A stretch of 64,000 nucleotides of DNA from JACRCG01 sp964524835 (GCA_964524835.1 CAZGEG010000014.1:51744-115743), one strand, 5' to 3'; shown: positions 28,589 to 37,923, counted from the first letter of the stretch. Notes: generated from the sequence alone by a model not told the origin. Program-made: numbers and translations.

Positions 28589-28945
28589 TCAGTTTACTGC
28601 GTGATTGGCGGCAATCGGCAGTAAGGCAATGTTCCGTGCCCGTTTGATGGCTTCGGTGATGTGCCGCTGGTGTGCTGCACAGTTACCGGAGATTCTGCGC
28701 GGTACAATCTTGCCGCGTTCCGTAATGAAAAAACGGAGTGTGCGAGGTTCTTTGTAGTCGATGGTCAGGTTCTTTTCCGCGCAGAAACGGCACACTTTAC
28801 GCCGCTGAAAAGGGCGTCTCTTGCGTGGCCCGCCCTGTCCGCCGGGGCCTGACGGACGCTGTCCCGGACCGCCTGCTGGACGCTGTCCGGCTGGGCCTGC
28901 AGGGCGCTGATACGATGAAGTTGGGGTTGGTCTTTCGTCACTCAT
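28589..28945 (-). CDS. rpsR: Small-subunit ribosomal protein bS18 with a Pro/Gly-rich N-terminal extension
   Basis: The C-terminal 75 residues are bS18 (KVCRFCAEKNLTIDYKEP..., IVPRRISGNCAAHQRHITEAIKRARNIALLP). Residues 1-45 form a repetitive extension of QRPAG/GPGQRPSG-type units, longer than in most bS18 proteins; it is probably disordered. A CxxC (CRFC) sits at the start of the domain. bS18 pairs with bS6 on the 30S platform, and rpsF is directly upstream. Confidence 0.95.
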   Translation of the reverse strand: MSDERPTPTSSYQRPAGPAGQRPAGGPGQRPSGPGGQGGPRKRRPFQRRKVCRFCAEKNLTIDYKEPRTLRFFITERGKIVPRRISGNCAAHQRHITEAIKRARNIALLPIAANHAVN

Positions 28946-28966
28946 GAGTATATCTCCTCCAGGAAA

Positions 28967-29368
28967 TTATTCGGCTACTTCTTCAGCGGCAGGGGTTTCA
29001 TCCGCGATCGCTTCCACGGTCTCTTCCGTTACGGCGTCCGGGGCTTCTTCGGCTTTCTTCTCAGGCACGATGCGCTCCGGCAGGTCGGTGATGTTTATAC
29101 TCTGGTAACGCAGCACCTTGTCGTCAAGTCTCAGGCGCCGTTCAAGTTCGGCGATAAGAGCGCTTTCTCCATCAAAACGGAGATAGTAATAACGACCTCT
29201 GGCAGACTTCTTGATGGGATAGGCCAGTTTCCTGATACCCCAGTCGTCCATCCTGAAACACTCGCCCTTGTACGACGAGATGACGTCCTGAGCTTTCGTG
29301 GTGACCGACTTGATGTCGTCTTCGCTCAGTTCAGGCTGGAGGATAAAAATTGTTTCATACTTCCTCAT
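28967..29368 (-). CDS. rpsF: Small-subunit ribosomal protein bS6
   Basis: The start at ATG 29368 (MRKYETIFILQPELSE) follows GAGGATT; a frame to 29416 adds non-family residues. The 133-residue product has the bS6 fold, then an acidic tail (about 100-133, rich in Glu and Ala). Some bS6 tails are extended by glutamate ligation; whether this one is modified is unknown. It is first in the operon. Confidence 0.95.
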   Translation of the reverse strand: MRKYETIFILQPELSEDDIKSVTTKAQDVISSYKGECFRMDDWGIRKLAYPIKKSARGRYYYLRFDGESALIAELERRLRLDDKVLRYQSINITDLPERIVPEKKAEEAPDAVTEETVEAIADETPAAEEVAE

Positions 29369-29464
29369 GTTGGTAATCCTCCTCACGGATTCGAGCCCCG
29401 GTCTTACCCGGAGCAAGGAGATTTCGGCAGCAGATGTGCCGTCTTTAAAAGAACAGAACTTGTA

Positions 29465-30379
29465 CTATGTTTTTTCGCAATGTGCAACAAAATCTTTATG
29501 ATCGCCGCACGTAATGAGGTATTTTTTCACCAGTTCCACCGGATGATACGATAGTTTGGCACTGCGGAGTCCCGTGTCGCCAAGATCCTGTTCGCGGTTC
29601 AGGAATCGGCACTCCTGGAATAAAAGCCGTGCAAATTCGCGGTTGACAAGCTGATACAACCCCTCGGTAAAGGGGTCAGCCTTCTCGAAATGACATACGG
29701 CGGTCTCCCGGTTGAGGCGTTCGCCGAGGGAGAAGGCGGCAACATTGTTATTCACGGAGACAACGACCCCTTCCAGGCCGAGTTCTACAGCACAGTCCAG
29801 CGCTTCGTATGCTGCTTCCATCTCCATGCGAAGCGAGCTGCCAATATTCTCGCGTGAATTCAGAGCCAATCTGTCCAAAAGATTTCGGCAGCCAGTAAGA
29901 TACTCTCCGGAAAAGAGAGCTACTGAATAGTCATGGCGGCTGGCAAAATAGTTGATGCGGTTTTTCTTTTTGTGAAAGCGGCTTCCCGGCAATGTGGCCA
30001 GCTCCTCGCGGAGATACAGATAGTCGCAGGAGTCCCGCAGATCGGTGACCTGCATCGTACCGTTGCCAAGATACCTGTCGACAAACTGATCATCAGCGCC
30101 ATACAGGGGCAGTCCATCAGCAAAAATGATCTTCAGGGCCCCGGCAACATTTCCCCCCAGCGGCGGCAGGAAATAGCCAGTCCCGTCATACCCCCTGCCC
30201 AGGACTACGATTGAGCCTGCCGCCGTTGCCAGCCGGTACCGGTGCGCCTTGCGGAACAGATAAAGCCCGGCAAATGTCAGCTCGGAAACGCGCGGCTGAA
30301 GATCACCACACAACTGGTCCAGGAGCGGCTTGTCCTCCATTGCAAGCGGTCGTGACTCAGGGTACGGAGGAATTTCCAT
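29465..30379 (-). CDS. DUF2156 (phosphatidylglycerol lysyltransferase C-terminal-like) protein
   Basis: The 304-residue protein has a double GNAT-like fold of the DUF2156 type: FHKKKNRINYF in the middle, GLEGVVVSVNNNVAAFSLGERLN and the C-terminal NREQDLGDTGLRSAKLSYHPVELVKKY. Related enzymes transfer aminoacyl groups to lipids, but stand-alone members are uncharacterised. There is no membrane domain. It lies upstream of rpsF, divergent from the aminotransferase gene. Confidence 0.82.
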   Translation of the reverse strand: MEIPPYPESRPLAMEDKPLLDQLCGDLQPRVSELTFAGLYLFRKAHRYRLATAAGSIVVLGRGYDGTGYFLPPLGGNVAGALKIIFADGLPLYGADDQFVDRYLGNGTMQVTDLRDSCDYLYLREELATLPGSRFHKKKNRINYFASRHDYSVALFSGEYLTGCRNLLDRLALNSRENIGSSLRMEMEAAYEALDCAVELGLEGVVVSVNNNVAAFSLGERLNRETAVCHFEKADPFTEGLYQLVNREFARLLFQECRFLNREQDLGDTGLRSAKLSYHPVELVKKYLITCGDHKDFVAHCEKT

Positions 30380-30454
30380 TTGAGTTCTCCGCTAATTGTT
30401 GTAGTATTCCGCCCCTGTCATCCTAACAGAAAAATTATCATGGAGGGAAATGTA

Positions 30455-31648
30455 ATGGCAATTGCTATGAAGATCGCCAGTCAAATATCCAAATCGTCCT
30501 GGATCCGCAGGATGTTCGAAGAAGGGGAACGGTTGCGTCAGGAATTCGGTGCCGAAAATGTCTATGATTTTACGCTCGGCAACCCGAACGTGGAGCCGCC
30601 CGAATCCTTCTGCCGCCAATTGCTGGAACTGGCGCAGAATCCGATCCCTGGAATGCACCGCTACATGAACAACGCCGGGTATGCAGAAACACGGGGCGCC
30701 GTGGCGGAAAAGATATCCGCCGATTCCGGTCTCGCGGTCCCGGCCGACAACATCATCATGACCTGCGGCGCCGGCGGGGCCCTCAACGTCGTGCTCAAGA
30801 CTATTCTCAATCCGGGGGAGGAGGTCATCATCCTGGCTCCCTACTTCGTTGAATACAAATTCTACATCGACAATCATGGCGGTGTTCCGGTTGAAGTCTG
30901 GACGGACCGCGATACGTTCCAGCTTGATATCGCTGCTATCGAGGGGGCAATCACCGCCAAAACCCGCGCCATCATCATCTGTTCCCCCAACAACCCGACC
31001 GGCGTTATCTATCCTGCGGAAAGCCTGAAGCGGCTGGGGGACGTACTGAAAAAAATCCACGAAAGGACCGGCCACCTGATCTACGCCATATCCGACGAAC
31101 CGTACGCCCGCATCGCTTTTGACGGCAAGCATGTTCCCAATATCTTCCCGTTGGTGGAGAGCTCAGTCATCGTCACCTCACACAGCAAGGACCTCGCCCT
31201 GCCGGGTGAGCGGATCGGGTACCTGGCGGCCAATCCCCGCATGGCAACCGCAGGTCAGTTTATGGAGGGGGCGGTCTTCAGTAACCGGGTGCTCGGTTTC
31301 GTCAACGCTCCGGCGCTGATGCAGCGGTTGGTGGCCAGGCTGCAGCATGAATCGGTCGATATTGCCGAGTATCAGGCCAAGCGGGACCTGCTCGTACGTG
31401 AACTGACCGCTATAGGTTTCAGCATGGTCAAACCGGATGGAGCGTTCTACCTCTTTCCCAAGTCTCCACTGGTGGATGATGTGGCATTCGTCAAGCTTGC
31501 CCAGAAACACCACATCCTGCTGGTGCCGGGGGCGGGTTTCGGCGCCCCCGGGTTCTTCAGGATAGCCTACTGCTTTGATATCGGGATGATCGAGCGGAGC
31601 CTGCCGGCCTGGCGGGCGCTGGCAAAAGAGGTCGGGCTGAAGGGGTAG
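30455..31648 (+). CDS. Pyridoxal-phosphate-dependent class I/II aminotransferase
   Basis: The ATG at 30455 has GGAGG eight bases upstream; the open frame begins earlier at 30380 without support. The 397-residue product has fold-type I signatures: DFTLGNPNVEPP, GAGGALNVVLKT, CSPNNPTGVIY, ISDEPYARI and SHSKDLALPGERIGYLA with the Schiff-base Lys. It resembles aspartate aminotransferase-like enzymes; the substrate is not set by the sequence. It stands alone. Confidence 0.9.
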   Translation: MAIAMKIASQISKSSWIRRMFEEGERLRQEFGAENVYDFTLGNPNVEPPESFCRQLLELAQNPIPGMHRYMNNAGYAETRGAVAEKISADSGLAVPADNIIMTCGAGGALNVVLKTILNPGEEVIILAPYFVEYKFYIDNHGGVPVEVWTDRDTFQLDIAAIEGAITAKTRAIIICSPNNPTGVIYPAESLKRLGDVLKKIHERTGHLIYAISDEPYARIAFDGKHVPNIFPLVESSVIVTSHSKDLALPGERIGYLAANPRMATAGQFMEGAVFSNRVLGFVNAPALMQRLVARLQHESVDIAEYQAKRDLLVRELTAIGFSMVKPDGAFYLFPKSPLVDDVAFVKLAQKHHILLVPGAGFGAPGFFRIAYCFDIGMIERSLPAWRALAKEVGLKG

Positions 31649-31679
31649 AAAGGTATAGTTCTGAATCCGGAGGAGCCGG

Positions 31680-32198
31680 CTACTTTCCCTGCTCCTCCGC
31701 TTTCATTTCCAGGTGTTCGATAAAATCGATCGAGCGGTTGACAAAACGAAGATTAAAGCGGCTCTCGTACAGCAGCGCCGCCGACGCCACGAAGAGAAAA
31801 AGCCCGCCGCAGAGGGCCAATACCGTCGGGATCCAGGCCTGGTCGACACTGCCGTAGGCGACATTAACGGCTATGGCCAGGCTTGAGGTGACAAAAAACA
31901 GCGTCGAGATATACAGGGAGGTCATGGCCTTGTGGATCAGTATCGCCCGCCGCCGCTGCAGTTCAATCTGGCCGCGCAGATGCTTCATCCGCTCTTCCGG
32001 GTGTGAGATCTTCCCCGTTATGATCGCTTCCACTTCACCCTTCATGACATAGACCCGGTCAAAGATGCGGCCCAGTCGGGCCGACGTTGAAAATATCAGC
32101 GTCCCGCACGCCGATATCAGCACAGCCGGGGTAATCATCGAGGTCAGAACGCGTGAACTGGCGAGTGCTTCCAGAAGCTCTTTTTCTTGGCCTGCCAT
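31680..32198 (-). CDS. DUF2721 membrane protein
   Basis: The 172-residue protein matches DUF2721: a membrane segment around SMITPAVLISACGTLIF, then NRL-like SARLGRIFDRV, a charged cytoplasmic helix, and two further membrane segments (about 95-115 and 120-145). Function is unknown. It is downstream of the peptidase gene on the same strand. Confidence 0.83.
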   Translation of the reverse strand: MAGQEKELLEALASSRVLTSMITPAVLISACGTLIFSTSARLGRIFDRVYVMKGEVEAIITGKISHPEERMKHLRGQIELQRRRAILIHKAMTSLYISTLFFVTSSLAIAVNVAYGSVDQAWIPTVLALCGGLFLFVASAALLYESRFNLRFVNRSIDFIEHLEMKAEEQGK

Positions 32199-32233
32199 AG
32201 TAGTTTACCTCGAATTACCGCTTGAATTTCGGA

Positions 32234-34003
32234 TCAGGCGATCAGTTTCAGCTCTTCAATCAATCCTGCCAGTACATCATATCCCTTTTGCCAGAAGCCG
32301 CTGTCGGCAATGTCGATCCCGGCAAGACGGGCGGTATCCGCCGGCGACAGCGCCCCTCCCGATTCCAGCAGGGCGTGGTAGCCCGGCTTGAATGACTCCC
32401 CCTCTTCGCGGTACTTCTGGAAGAGCGCCAGCACCAGCAGTTCGGCAAATGTGTAGGAATAGCAGTAGAAGCGGCTGTGAATGAAATGGCTGATGTAGCT
32501 CCACCCCCAGCGATAGGCGGGGATCATCTCGACCGAGTCGCCGTACAGCCTGCCGTTCTCTTCCAGCCAGATTTCGGCAATGCGGTCATTGGACAGCAGT
32601 CCCCCGTTCCGTTCATTGTGCAGGCGGAGTTCGAAGCGCGTTAGTACGGTCTGGCGGAATGTCGTGGCGATGATGTCTTCAATCTTGGCGCAGAGCAGCG
32701 ATCTGCGCACGGCCGGATCGGTTTCGTTGTCGAGCAGTCTGCGGGTCAGCAGCATTTCACCGAAAACCGAGGCGGTCTCCGCCAGGGGGAGCGGGGCATG
32801 GTAGTTCAGCAGGCTCTGCTTCTGGGAAATAACGAAATGCAGGCCGTGCCCCGCTTCATGGGCGATGGTGGCCAGGTCGCGCAGGGTGCCGGTGTAATTC
32901 AGTAGCAGGTACGGCGGCAGGTCGGGTGATATACCCATGGCAAAGGCGCCACCCGATTTCCCGGTGCGGGGGAGGACATCGACACGGCGTTCAGTGAAAA
33001 ACGCCTCGACGACGTCGCCGAACTGAGGGTCATATTCCCGGTATGAATCCACTACCAGATCCCGGGCCTCATCAAAGGTATAGCTCCGTTCCGCCTCGGC
33101 AACCGGGGCGTAGATATCGCAGTTGCGCAACGTTTCCATCTTGAGCATGCCGGCCTTGATCCGGAAATACTCCCGGGCCAGGCCGTAATTGGCTTCGGTT
33201 ACGCTCATCAGGTGCTCAACCGCCTCGTCCGGGATCTCGTTGCCGATATTGGTCGGTTGGATCGGCGTCTGGTACCGGCGCAATTCCATCTCCTGTCCAT
33301 GATCGAGAGCCATATTGTTGAAGACGGCGTTGTAGACGATACCGTTCTCGCCGTGGCGCTCCAGGAACAGCGTCATCGCCCGGAAACGGACATCCGGGGA
33401 TGTGTGGTGAAGGAGGGAGAGCAGCTCTTCACCGGTAAGATCCCGCTGTTCGCCATCCACTTCCATCACGTAGCTGAACGACGCCGAGAGCTCATCGAAC
33501 AGCTTGGTGAAGGCACGGACTCCGGTCAGATCCTTCCTGGTCAGGAGCCGCTCCTCATTCTCCTTGAGGGTGTGGGGGCGGAATTTGCGGATTCCTTCCA
33601 GAAAATGGAGGTAGCCGGCTGTCCCGGGAAAGGTGCGGAATGATTCAAAGCGGCCGTCGTCAAGCGCCATGAGCTCCAGGTCGAAGAAGAGCAGCTGCTG
33701 GGAAAGCCGGCTCCCCAGTTCGGAGCAGCGTTGGGAAAGGGCACGGTATACCTCGTTTCCCGAGTCGGCGGCGAACAGCAGATGGGCATAGCAAAACGGC
33801 TTTGCCATGCGGTTCTGGAGCGTTTCGTATTCACGGATAGAGGCCAGGAGGGCGGTGTTGTCCAACCCCGCAACCTTTTCAAAATAATGGCGGCGGAAAT
33901 CGGCGGCCAGTTGATCAAACGAACCGAGATCGGCCTCCAGTTCCGGGGAATCGGGGGCGGGATAGAGCAGGGTGGTATTCCAAGTCAGATCGCTGTTCTG
34001 CAT
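32234..34003 (-). CDS. pepF: M3-family oligoendopeptidase (PepF type)
   Basis: The 589-residue cytoplasmic zinc peptidase has TIAHEAGHGLHF, the HExxH zinc site at about residue 377-381, with the third ligand Glu in LAETASVFGE. FHSRFYCYSYTFAELLVLALF near the C-terminus is typical of M3B enzymes, which degrade short peptides. It starts 160 bases upstream of the divergent tRNA-Ala. Confidence 0.93.
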   Translation of the reverse strand: MQNSDLTWNTTLLYPAPDSPELEADLGSFDQLAADFRRHYFEKVAGLDNTALLASIREYETLQNRMAKPFCYAHLLFAADSGNEVYRALSQRCSELGSRLSQQLLFFDLELMALDDGRFESFRTFPGTAGYLHFLEGIRKFRPHTLKENEERLLTRKDLTGVRAFTKLFDELSASFSYVMEVDGEQRDLTGEELLSLLHHTSPDVRFRAMTLFLERHGENGIVYNAVFNNMALDHGQEMELRRYQTPIQPTNIGNEIPDEAVEHLMSVTEANYGLAREYFRIKAGMLKMETLRNCDIYAPVAEAERSYTFDEARDLVVDSYREYDPQFGDVVEAFFTERRVDVLPRTGKSGGAFAMGISPDLPPYLLLNYTGTLRDLATIAHEAGHGLHFVISQKQSLLNYHAPLPLAETASVFGEMLLTRRLLDNETDPAVRRSLLCAKIEDIIATTFRQTVLTRFELRLHNERNGGLLSNDRIAEIWLEENGRLYGDSVEMIPAYRWGWSYISHFIHSRFYCYSYTFAELLVLALFQKYREEGESFKPGYHALLESGGALSPADTARLAGIDIADSGFWQKGYDVLAGLIEELKLIA

Positions 34004-34121
34004 GTATGGGGCTCCAGGCTGTTAATGAACGGTGAATTTTGTTTCTGAACCTTACACCGGATGTAAAGCGGCGTCAAGGCGAGGCTGGGTGAAGTCTGCA
34101 AAAGATATTGTTAGAAAAATA

Positions 34122-34150
34122 TTGACACGTCATAAATAGTTTGGTAAATA
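34122..34150 (+). promoter_or_regulatory. Sigma-70 promoter of tRNA-Ala
   Basis: TTGACA (34122-34127) and TAAATA (34145-34150) are separated by 17 bases, and the tRNA starts 15 bases after the -10 box. Confidence 0.85.
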
Positions 34151-34165
34151 GTCGGTTCACTTTAT

Positions 34166-34241
34166 GGGGGTTTAGCTCAGCTGGGAGAGCGCGTCGCTGG
34201 CAGCGACGAGGTCATCGGTTCGATCCCGTTAACCTCCACCA
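34166..34241 (+). tRNA. tRNA-Ala(GGC)
   Basis: A 76-base cloverleaf with encoded CCA. The acceptor stem GGGGGTT/AACCTCC contains the G3-U70 pair that specifies alanine. The anticodon loop CTGGCAG has anticodon GGC; TTCGATC lies in the T-loop. Confidence 0.97.
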
Positions 34242-34253
34242 AAAAGAATCAAA

Positions 34254-34288
34254 GGGTCAGGCACATTGTGTCTGACCCTTTCTTTTTT
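34254..34288 (+). terminator. Terminator after tRNA-Ala
   Basis: GGGTCAGGCAC (34254-34264) pairs with GTGTCTGACCC (34268-34278) with one G-U pair, then a T-rich tract to 34288. The stem sequence resembles dispersed repeat hairpins seen in many genomes, so it may be one copy of a repeat family. Confidence 0.85.
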
Positions 34289-34308
34289 AACTTTCACCCA
34301 GTCTATCT

Positions 34309-35364
34309 CTACCCCTGGTTCGTTAATGCCGCCAGTTTCCCCACCTGCTGCAGCGCCCGGCCGGAGTCGATCGCCCCGGCGGCCAGCTTCATCCCCTCTG
34401 CCGGCGTGGCTGCCATTCCCGCGGCCACCAGGGCATAGGCGGCATTGAGGAGGACAATATCCCTCCGTGGGCCCTGTTCCCCAGCCAGCACCGCCGTAAC
34501 GATCGCCGCATTAACAACGGCATCTCCACCTTTGAGCGCAGCCATTTGGCAGCGTGTCAGACCCAGCTGTTCGGGGGCTACACTGCTCAGGGTGACCCCG
34601 TTCGGGGTCACCTCGGCCACCAGGGTTTCGCCGGTCAGGGTCATTTCGTCCATTCCGTCAGATCCATGCACAACAAAGCCATGCCTGCACCCCAGTTTGT
34701 GCAGTACACCGGCCAGTTTTTCCACCAGGTCGGCGCGATAGACCCCCATCACTTGGCAGTCTGCTCCTGCCGGGTTGGTCAGGGGGCCGAGGATATTAAA
34801 GATGGTGCGGATGCCGATTTCACGGCGCGGCCCGATGGCGTGCTTCATGGCGCCGTGCAGGGCGGGGGCGAAGAGGAAGCCGATGCCGATCCGGTCGATA
34901 CAATTCTCCACCGTTTCCGGCGTCACATCCAGGTTGATGCCGAGCTTTTCCAGCACATCGGCGCTGCCGCAGGCCGAAGAGACCGAGCGGTTGCCGTGCT
35001 TGGCCACCTTGACGCCGCAGGCCGAGACCACGAAGGATACGGTGGTCGATACGTTGAAGGTGTTGGTGCCGTCGCCGCCGGTTCCTACCACGTCCAGAAT
35101 CGTTTCCCGGTCGATATTGATGTCGTCGCGGTCGATGCCCAGCACCCCACGCCCGACCCGGATCGGTGTCGCCCTCTCCCGCATGACGCGGGCGGCGCCG
35201 GTGATTTCCTCGACGGTTTCACCCTTCATGCGCAGGGCGGTGATGAAGGCGCCGATCTGCGCCGGGGTGCACTCTCCGGACATGATCTGGTTCATGACTT
35301 CGATCATCTCTCCTTCGGTCAGATCCTCCCTCTCGACAACTTTGGCTATGGCTTTTCTGATCAT
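34309..35364 (-). CDS. trpD: Anthranilate phosphoribosyltransferase
   Basis: TrpD joins anthranilate to PRPP in tryptophan synthesis. The 351-residue product has VVGTGGDGTNTFNVST (PRPP loop), KHGNRSVSSACGSADVLEKLG and NPAGADCQVMGVY. No other trp gene lies in the window, so trpD is detached from the rest of the pathway here. A hairpin terminator separates it from the upstream response-regulator gene. Confidence 0.96.
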   Translation of the reverse strand: MIRKAIAKVVEREDLTEGEMIEVMNQIMSGECTPAQIGAFITALRMKGETVEEITGAARVMRERATPIRVGRGVLGIDRDDINIDRETILDVVGTGGDGTNTFNVSTTVSFVVSACGVKVAKHGNRSVSSACGSADVLEKLGINLDVTPETVENCIDRIGIGFLFAPALHGAMKHAIGPRREIGIRTIFNILGPLTNPAGADCQVMGVYRADLVEKLAGVLHKLGCRHGFVVHGSDGMDEMTLTGETLVAEVTPNGVTLSSVAPEQLGLTRCQMAALKGGDAVVNAAIVTAVLAGEQGPRRDIVLLNAAYALVAAGMAATPAEGMKLAAGAIDSGRALQQVGKLAALTNQG

Positions 35365-35385
35365 CTCCGTACCTCCATACGAAAA

Positions 35386-35407
35386 GAGGGGATGTTGCCA
35401 TCCCCTC
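35386..35407 (-). terminator. Terminator after the response-regulator gene
   Basis: GAGGGGATG (35386-35394) and CATCCCCTC (35399-35407) flank a TTGC loop; on the minus strand TTTTC follows. It lies between the regulator stop and trpD start. Confidence 0.75.
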
Positions 35408-35432
35408 GTGGTTGTTATATGGAAAGGGGGGA

Positions 35433-36581
35433 CTAGACCCCTGCTTTGATCTTGCGGATGGCTTCGCGGATCATGGCCTCGGCCAGGTCGGGCACAATTT
35501 CCCAGACGATGCGCTCGATGACGTCTTTTGATACAGCTGCCAGGGCGGCTCTGAGCTGCTCTTCGGACAGTGCTGCGGGTGCTGCTGTGGCTGAAGTGGC
35601 TGAAGTGGCTGAAGCTGCAGCAGCGGTGAAGACTGGAGTCGGGTCGGCGAGCGGCGCAAAAGGTGCGGCCGGGACCACGGGAGCCTCGAATGTCGGGGCA
35701 GGTGCGGTAAAATCTGGTTCGGGTGCGGTGAATGCCGCTTCAGGAACTGCCGAAAATGCCGGAGGTGCCGGAGCCGCAGGTTCATCCTCAAAAGTAACGT
35801 CCCCGAATGCCATTTCCTGAGCCGGAGGGGTCCGCACTGCAAATGCATCTGCCGGGGGGGCGACGATTGGCTCCTCTTCAAACTCAAAGGTGTTTTCCTC
35901 AACCGGAACCCATTGAGAACCTGTATGGCTGGGTGCCGACTCTACAGCTGCGGTGGGTTGTACGAGTTGTGCATCATTTTCTTCAGAGACGATTGCAAAT
36001 ACATCCGGTTCACCGGCTACCGTTGACGGAGCGGCAGCGGACACAACCGCTTCAACCGGAGGTTCGGCTTCCGGAGTAAAGGCGCCCCAGATGTCCGCCG
36101 GTGCAGCCGGCTGCGGGGCCTCGCTCTGGAATATCACCTCGGATGCCTGTTCGCTAACCGTTTCAGCCGCAGTCTGCGGCGGTTCGGGGAGCGGGGAGAT
36201 CGCTCTTGATCGACCAAGCTCCAGGAGTTCCCTGACTTTGGTGATGATCTGCTGCGACTCGAACGGCTTGGCAATGAAATCATCCGCACCGCACTTTTTT
36301 GCTTTTTCCTCGTCAAAAGGCTCAAATGACCCGGTCAGGATTAAAATCGGCTTGGAGGCCAGTGAAGGTGTAGAACGAACGGCCTCGGCCACTTCGTACC
36401 CGGTCATTCCCGGCATCAGCGCATCAATCAGCAGGATATCCGGGTTAATTTCACGTGCTTTATCAATTGCGGCTTTGCCGTTATCAACGATCGTCAGGGA
36501 GTATTCCTCCCCTCCGAAAATAATGCCGATTACTTTTTGTATGGTGATACTGTCGTCGGCGACCAGCACTTTAATGCTCAT
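35433..36581 (-). CDS. Response regulator with a long Ala/Pro/Glu linker and a short C-terminal helical motif
   Basis: Residues 1-120 are a receiver domain with acidic pocket DD near 9-10, phosphoacceptor D53 (LLIDALMPGMTGYE), T83 and K105. Residues about 125-335 are a low-complexity linker of Ala, Pro, Glu and Val. The last about 45 residues (LSEEQLRAALAAVSKDVIER, then VWEIVPDLAEAMIREAI) form a distinct predicted helical unit. No DNA-binding or enzymatic domain is present, so output is probably by protein contact, as in polarity or chemosensory regulators such as RomR/FrzZ-type proteins; this is inference. No kinase is adjacent. Confidence 0.85.
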   Translation of the reverse strand: MSIKVLVADDSITIQKVIGIIFGGEEYSLTIVDNGKAAIDKAREINPDILLIDALMPGMTGYEVAEAVRSTPSLASKPILILTGSFEPFDEEKAKKCGADDFIAKPFESQQIITKVRELLELGRSRAISPLPEPPQTAAETVSEQASEVIFQSEAPQPAAPADIWGAFTPEAEPPVEAVVSAAAPSTVAGEPDVFAIVSEENDAQLVQPTAAVESAPSHTGSQWVPVEENTFEFEEEPIVAPPADAFAVRTPPAQEMAFGDVTFEDEPAAPAPPAFSAVPEAAFTAPEPDFTAPAPTFEAPVVPAAPFAPLADPTPVFTAAAASATSATSATAAPAALSEEQLRAALAAVSKDVIERIVWEIVPDLAEAMIREAIRKIKAGV

Positions 36582-36670
36582 CGATCCCTCCCTTGCTGAG
36601 TGGGTACGCTAAATATTTGGTTCCTGAGACAACTAACACAGGCGCAATATCGTGTCAAGGTATTAGCGTT

Positions 36671-37852
36671 TCAGGGGATTTTCGTGCCGTCGGCAATCTC
36701 GGCGGCAATTTGCGGAGTTGAAAATATGGAAACGGCAAGACTTGAGATATCACTCCGTAATTGGTTAAACTGACGGACATTTGCGTAATCAAGGCGAACG
36801 GTCAGAAGAATCACGTACAGATCCTGCTCGGGGTCGATCCAGATTGACGACCCGCTGTAGCCGGTGTGACCGAAAGACATGTCGGAAAAGTAGTTCCCGC
36901 GCGGTGACGAGAACGGTGAGTTGATATCCCATCCGAGCCCCCTGATAACCTTGCCGCTGGAATAAAAGTAGGGCGATGTCATCTGGGTGATGACCCTCTC
37001 CGTGAATACCTGTACCCCGTTGTATTTCCCCTTGTTGAGGATCATGGTCGCATATCTGTTCAGGTCGCTGGCGGTGCTGAACAAACCTGCGTGCCCCGCT
37101 ACACCGCCAAAACGGCGCGCATTAAAGTCCTGGACAACTCCGGCGGTCAGCGTTCTGTCATACCCCGCCGTGGGAGCGATGACATTGAATTCCGCCTGGG
37201 GCAGAAAAGATGTTTCAGCCATACCGAGCGGGGCATAGATGTTTTCCGTGCTGAATCTGTTCAGCGGTTCATGGGAGGCGCGCTTGACCAGTTCTCCCAA
37301 CAGGATGAAGTTGATGTCGGCATAGCGGAAACGGTTTCCGGGGAGGGAGCCGCTGTTCTGCACGATGGCCTTTTCAATCAGGCTCCTGAGCGGATCGCCT
37401 GCTGCTATTTCAACATCATTCATCCCGGACGTATGGGTCAGCAAATTGAGGATGGTGATTTCGTCACGATCCGAATCATCAAATTCCGGGAACCAGCGGG
37501 TCAGTGGATCAAGCAGGCTGATTCTTCCCTGTTCGAGCAGTTTCATGATGGCGGGCGCCGTGGCGATGACTTTTGTGAGTGATGCGGTATCGAACAGCGT
37601 CCGGTCCGACAGGAGTGGGCCGGCATCCGGATACACTCTTCCCTGTGCCGTTCCGTAAAGTTGGCCGGTATGGTTGCCGACGGCCACGACTCCGCCGGAA
37701 ATCAGACCGCGGCGGATGGCGTTTTCCAGCATGACGTCGATTGTTACCGCCCGCCCGGCATCAAGCAGACCGTCGGCTGCATACAGGGCGATTGAATGTG
37801 AAAGGAGTATTGCGGTGAAAAGTATACGAAAAATGATCACGGGGTCACTCAA
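36671..37852 (-). CDS. Exported serine hydrolase (beta-lactamase class C family)
   Basis: The 393-residue protein has a hydrophobic leader ending near residue 26 (LYAADG). Catalytic motifs are S91-L-T-K94, Y177 (YADIN in place of YxN) and an H-T-G in the C-terminal part (SFGHTGYSGSSIWID). Family members include esterases, D-amino-acid peptidases and beta-lactamases; the substrate is unknown. It lies at the end of the argJ terminator region, transcribed alone. Confidence 0.85.
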   Translation of the reverse strand: MSDPVIIFRILFTAILLSHSIALYAADGLLDAGRAVTIDVMLENAIRRGLISGGVVAVGNHTGQLYGTAQGRVYPDAGPLLSDRTLFDTASLTKVIATAPAIMKLLEQGRISLLDPLTRWFPEFDDSDRDEITILNLLTHTSGMNDVEIAAGDPLRSLIEKAIVQNSGSLPGNRFRYADINFILLGELVKRASHEPLNRFSTENIYAPLGMAETSFLPQAEFNVIAPTAGYDRTLTAGVVQDFNARRFGGVAGHAGLFSTASDLNRYATMILNKGKYNGVQVFTERVITQMTSPYFYSSGKVIRGLGWDINSPFSSPRGNYFSDMSFGHTGYSGSSIWIDPEQDLYVILLTVRLDYANVRQFNQLRSDISSLAVSIFSTPQIAAEIADGTKIP

Positions 37853-37867
37853 TTATCCTGCTGTACG

Positions 37868-37894
37868 AAAAAAAAGCCCCCGCATGCGGAGGCT
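37868..37894 (-). terminator. Terminator after argJ
   Basis: On the minus strand AGCCTCCGC pairs with GCGGGGGCT (37875-37894) and is followed by a run of eight T. It lies about 30 bases past the argJ stop. Confidence 0.8.
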
Positions 37895-37923
37895 CGGGGA
37901 TTGAAGTGAACTGCCGAAGAATC

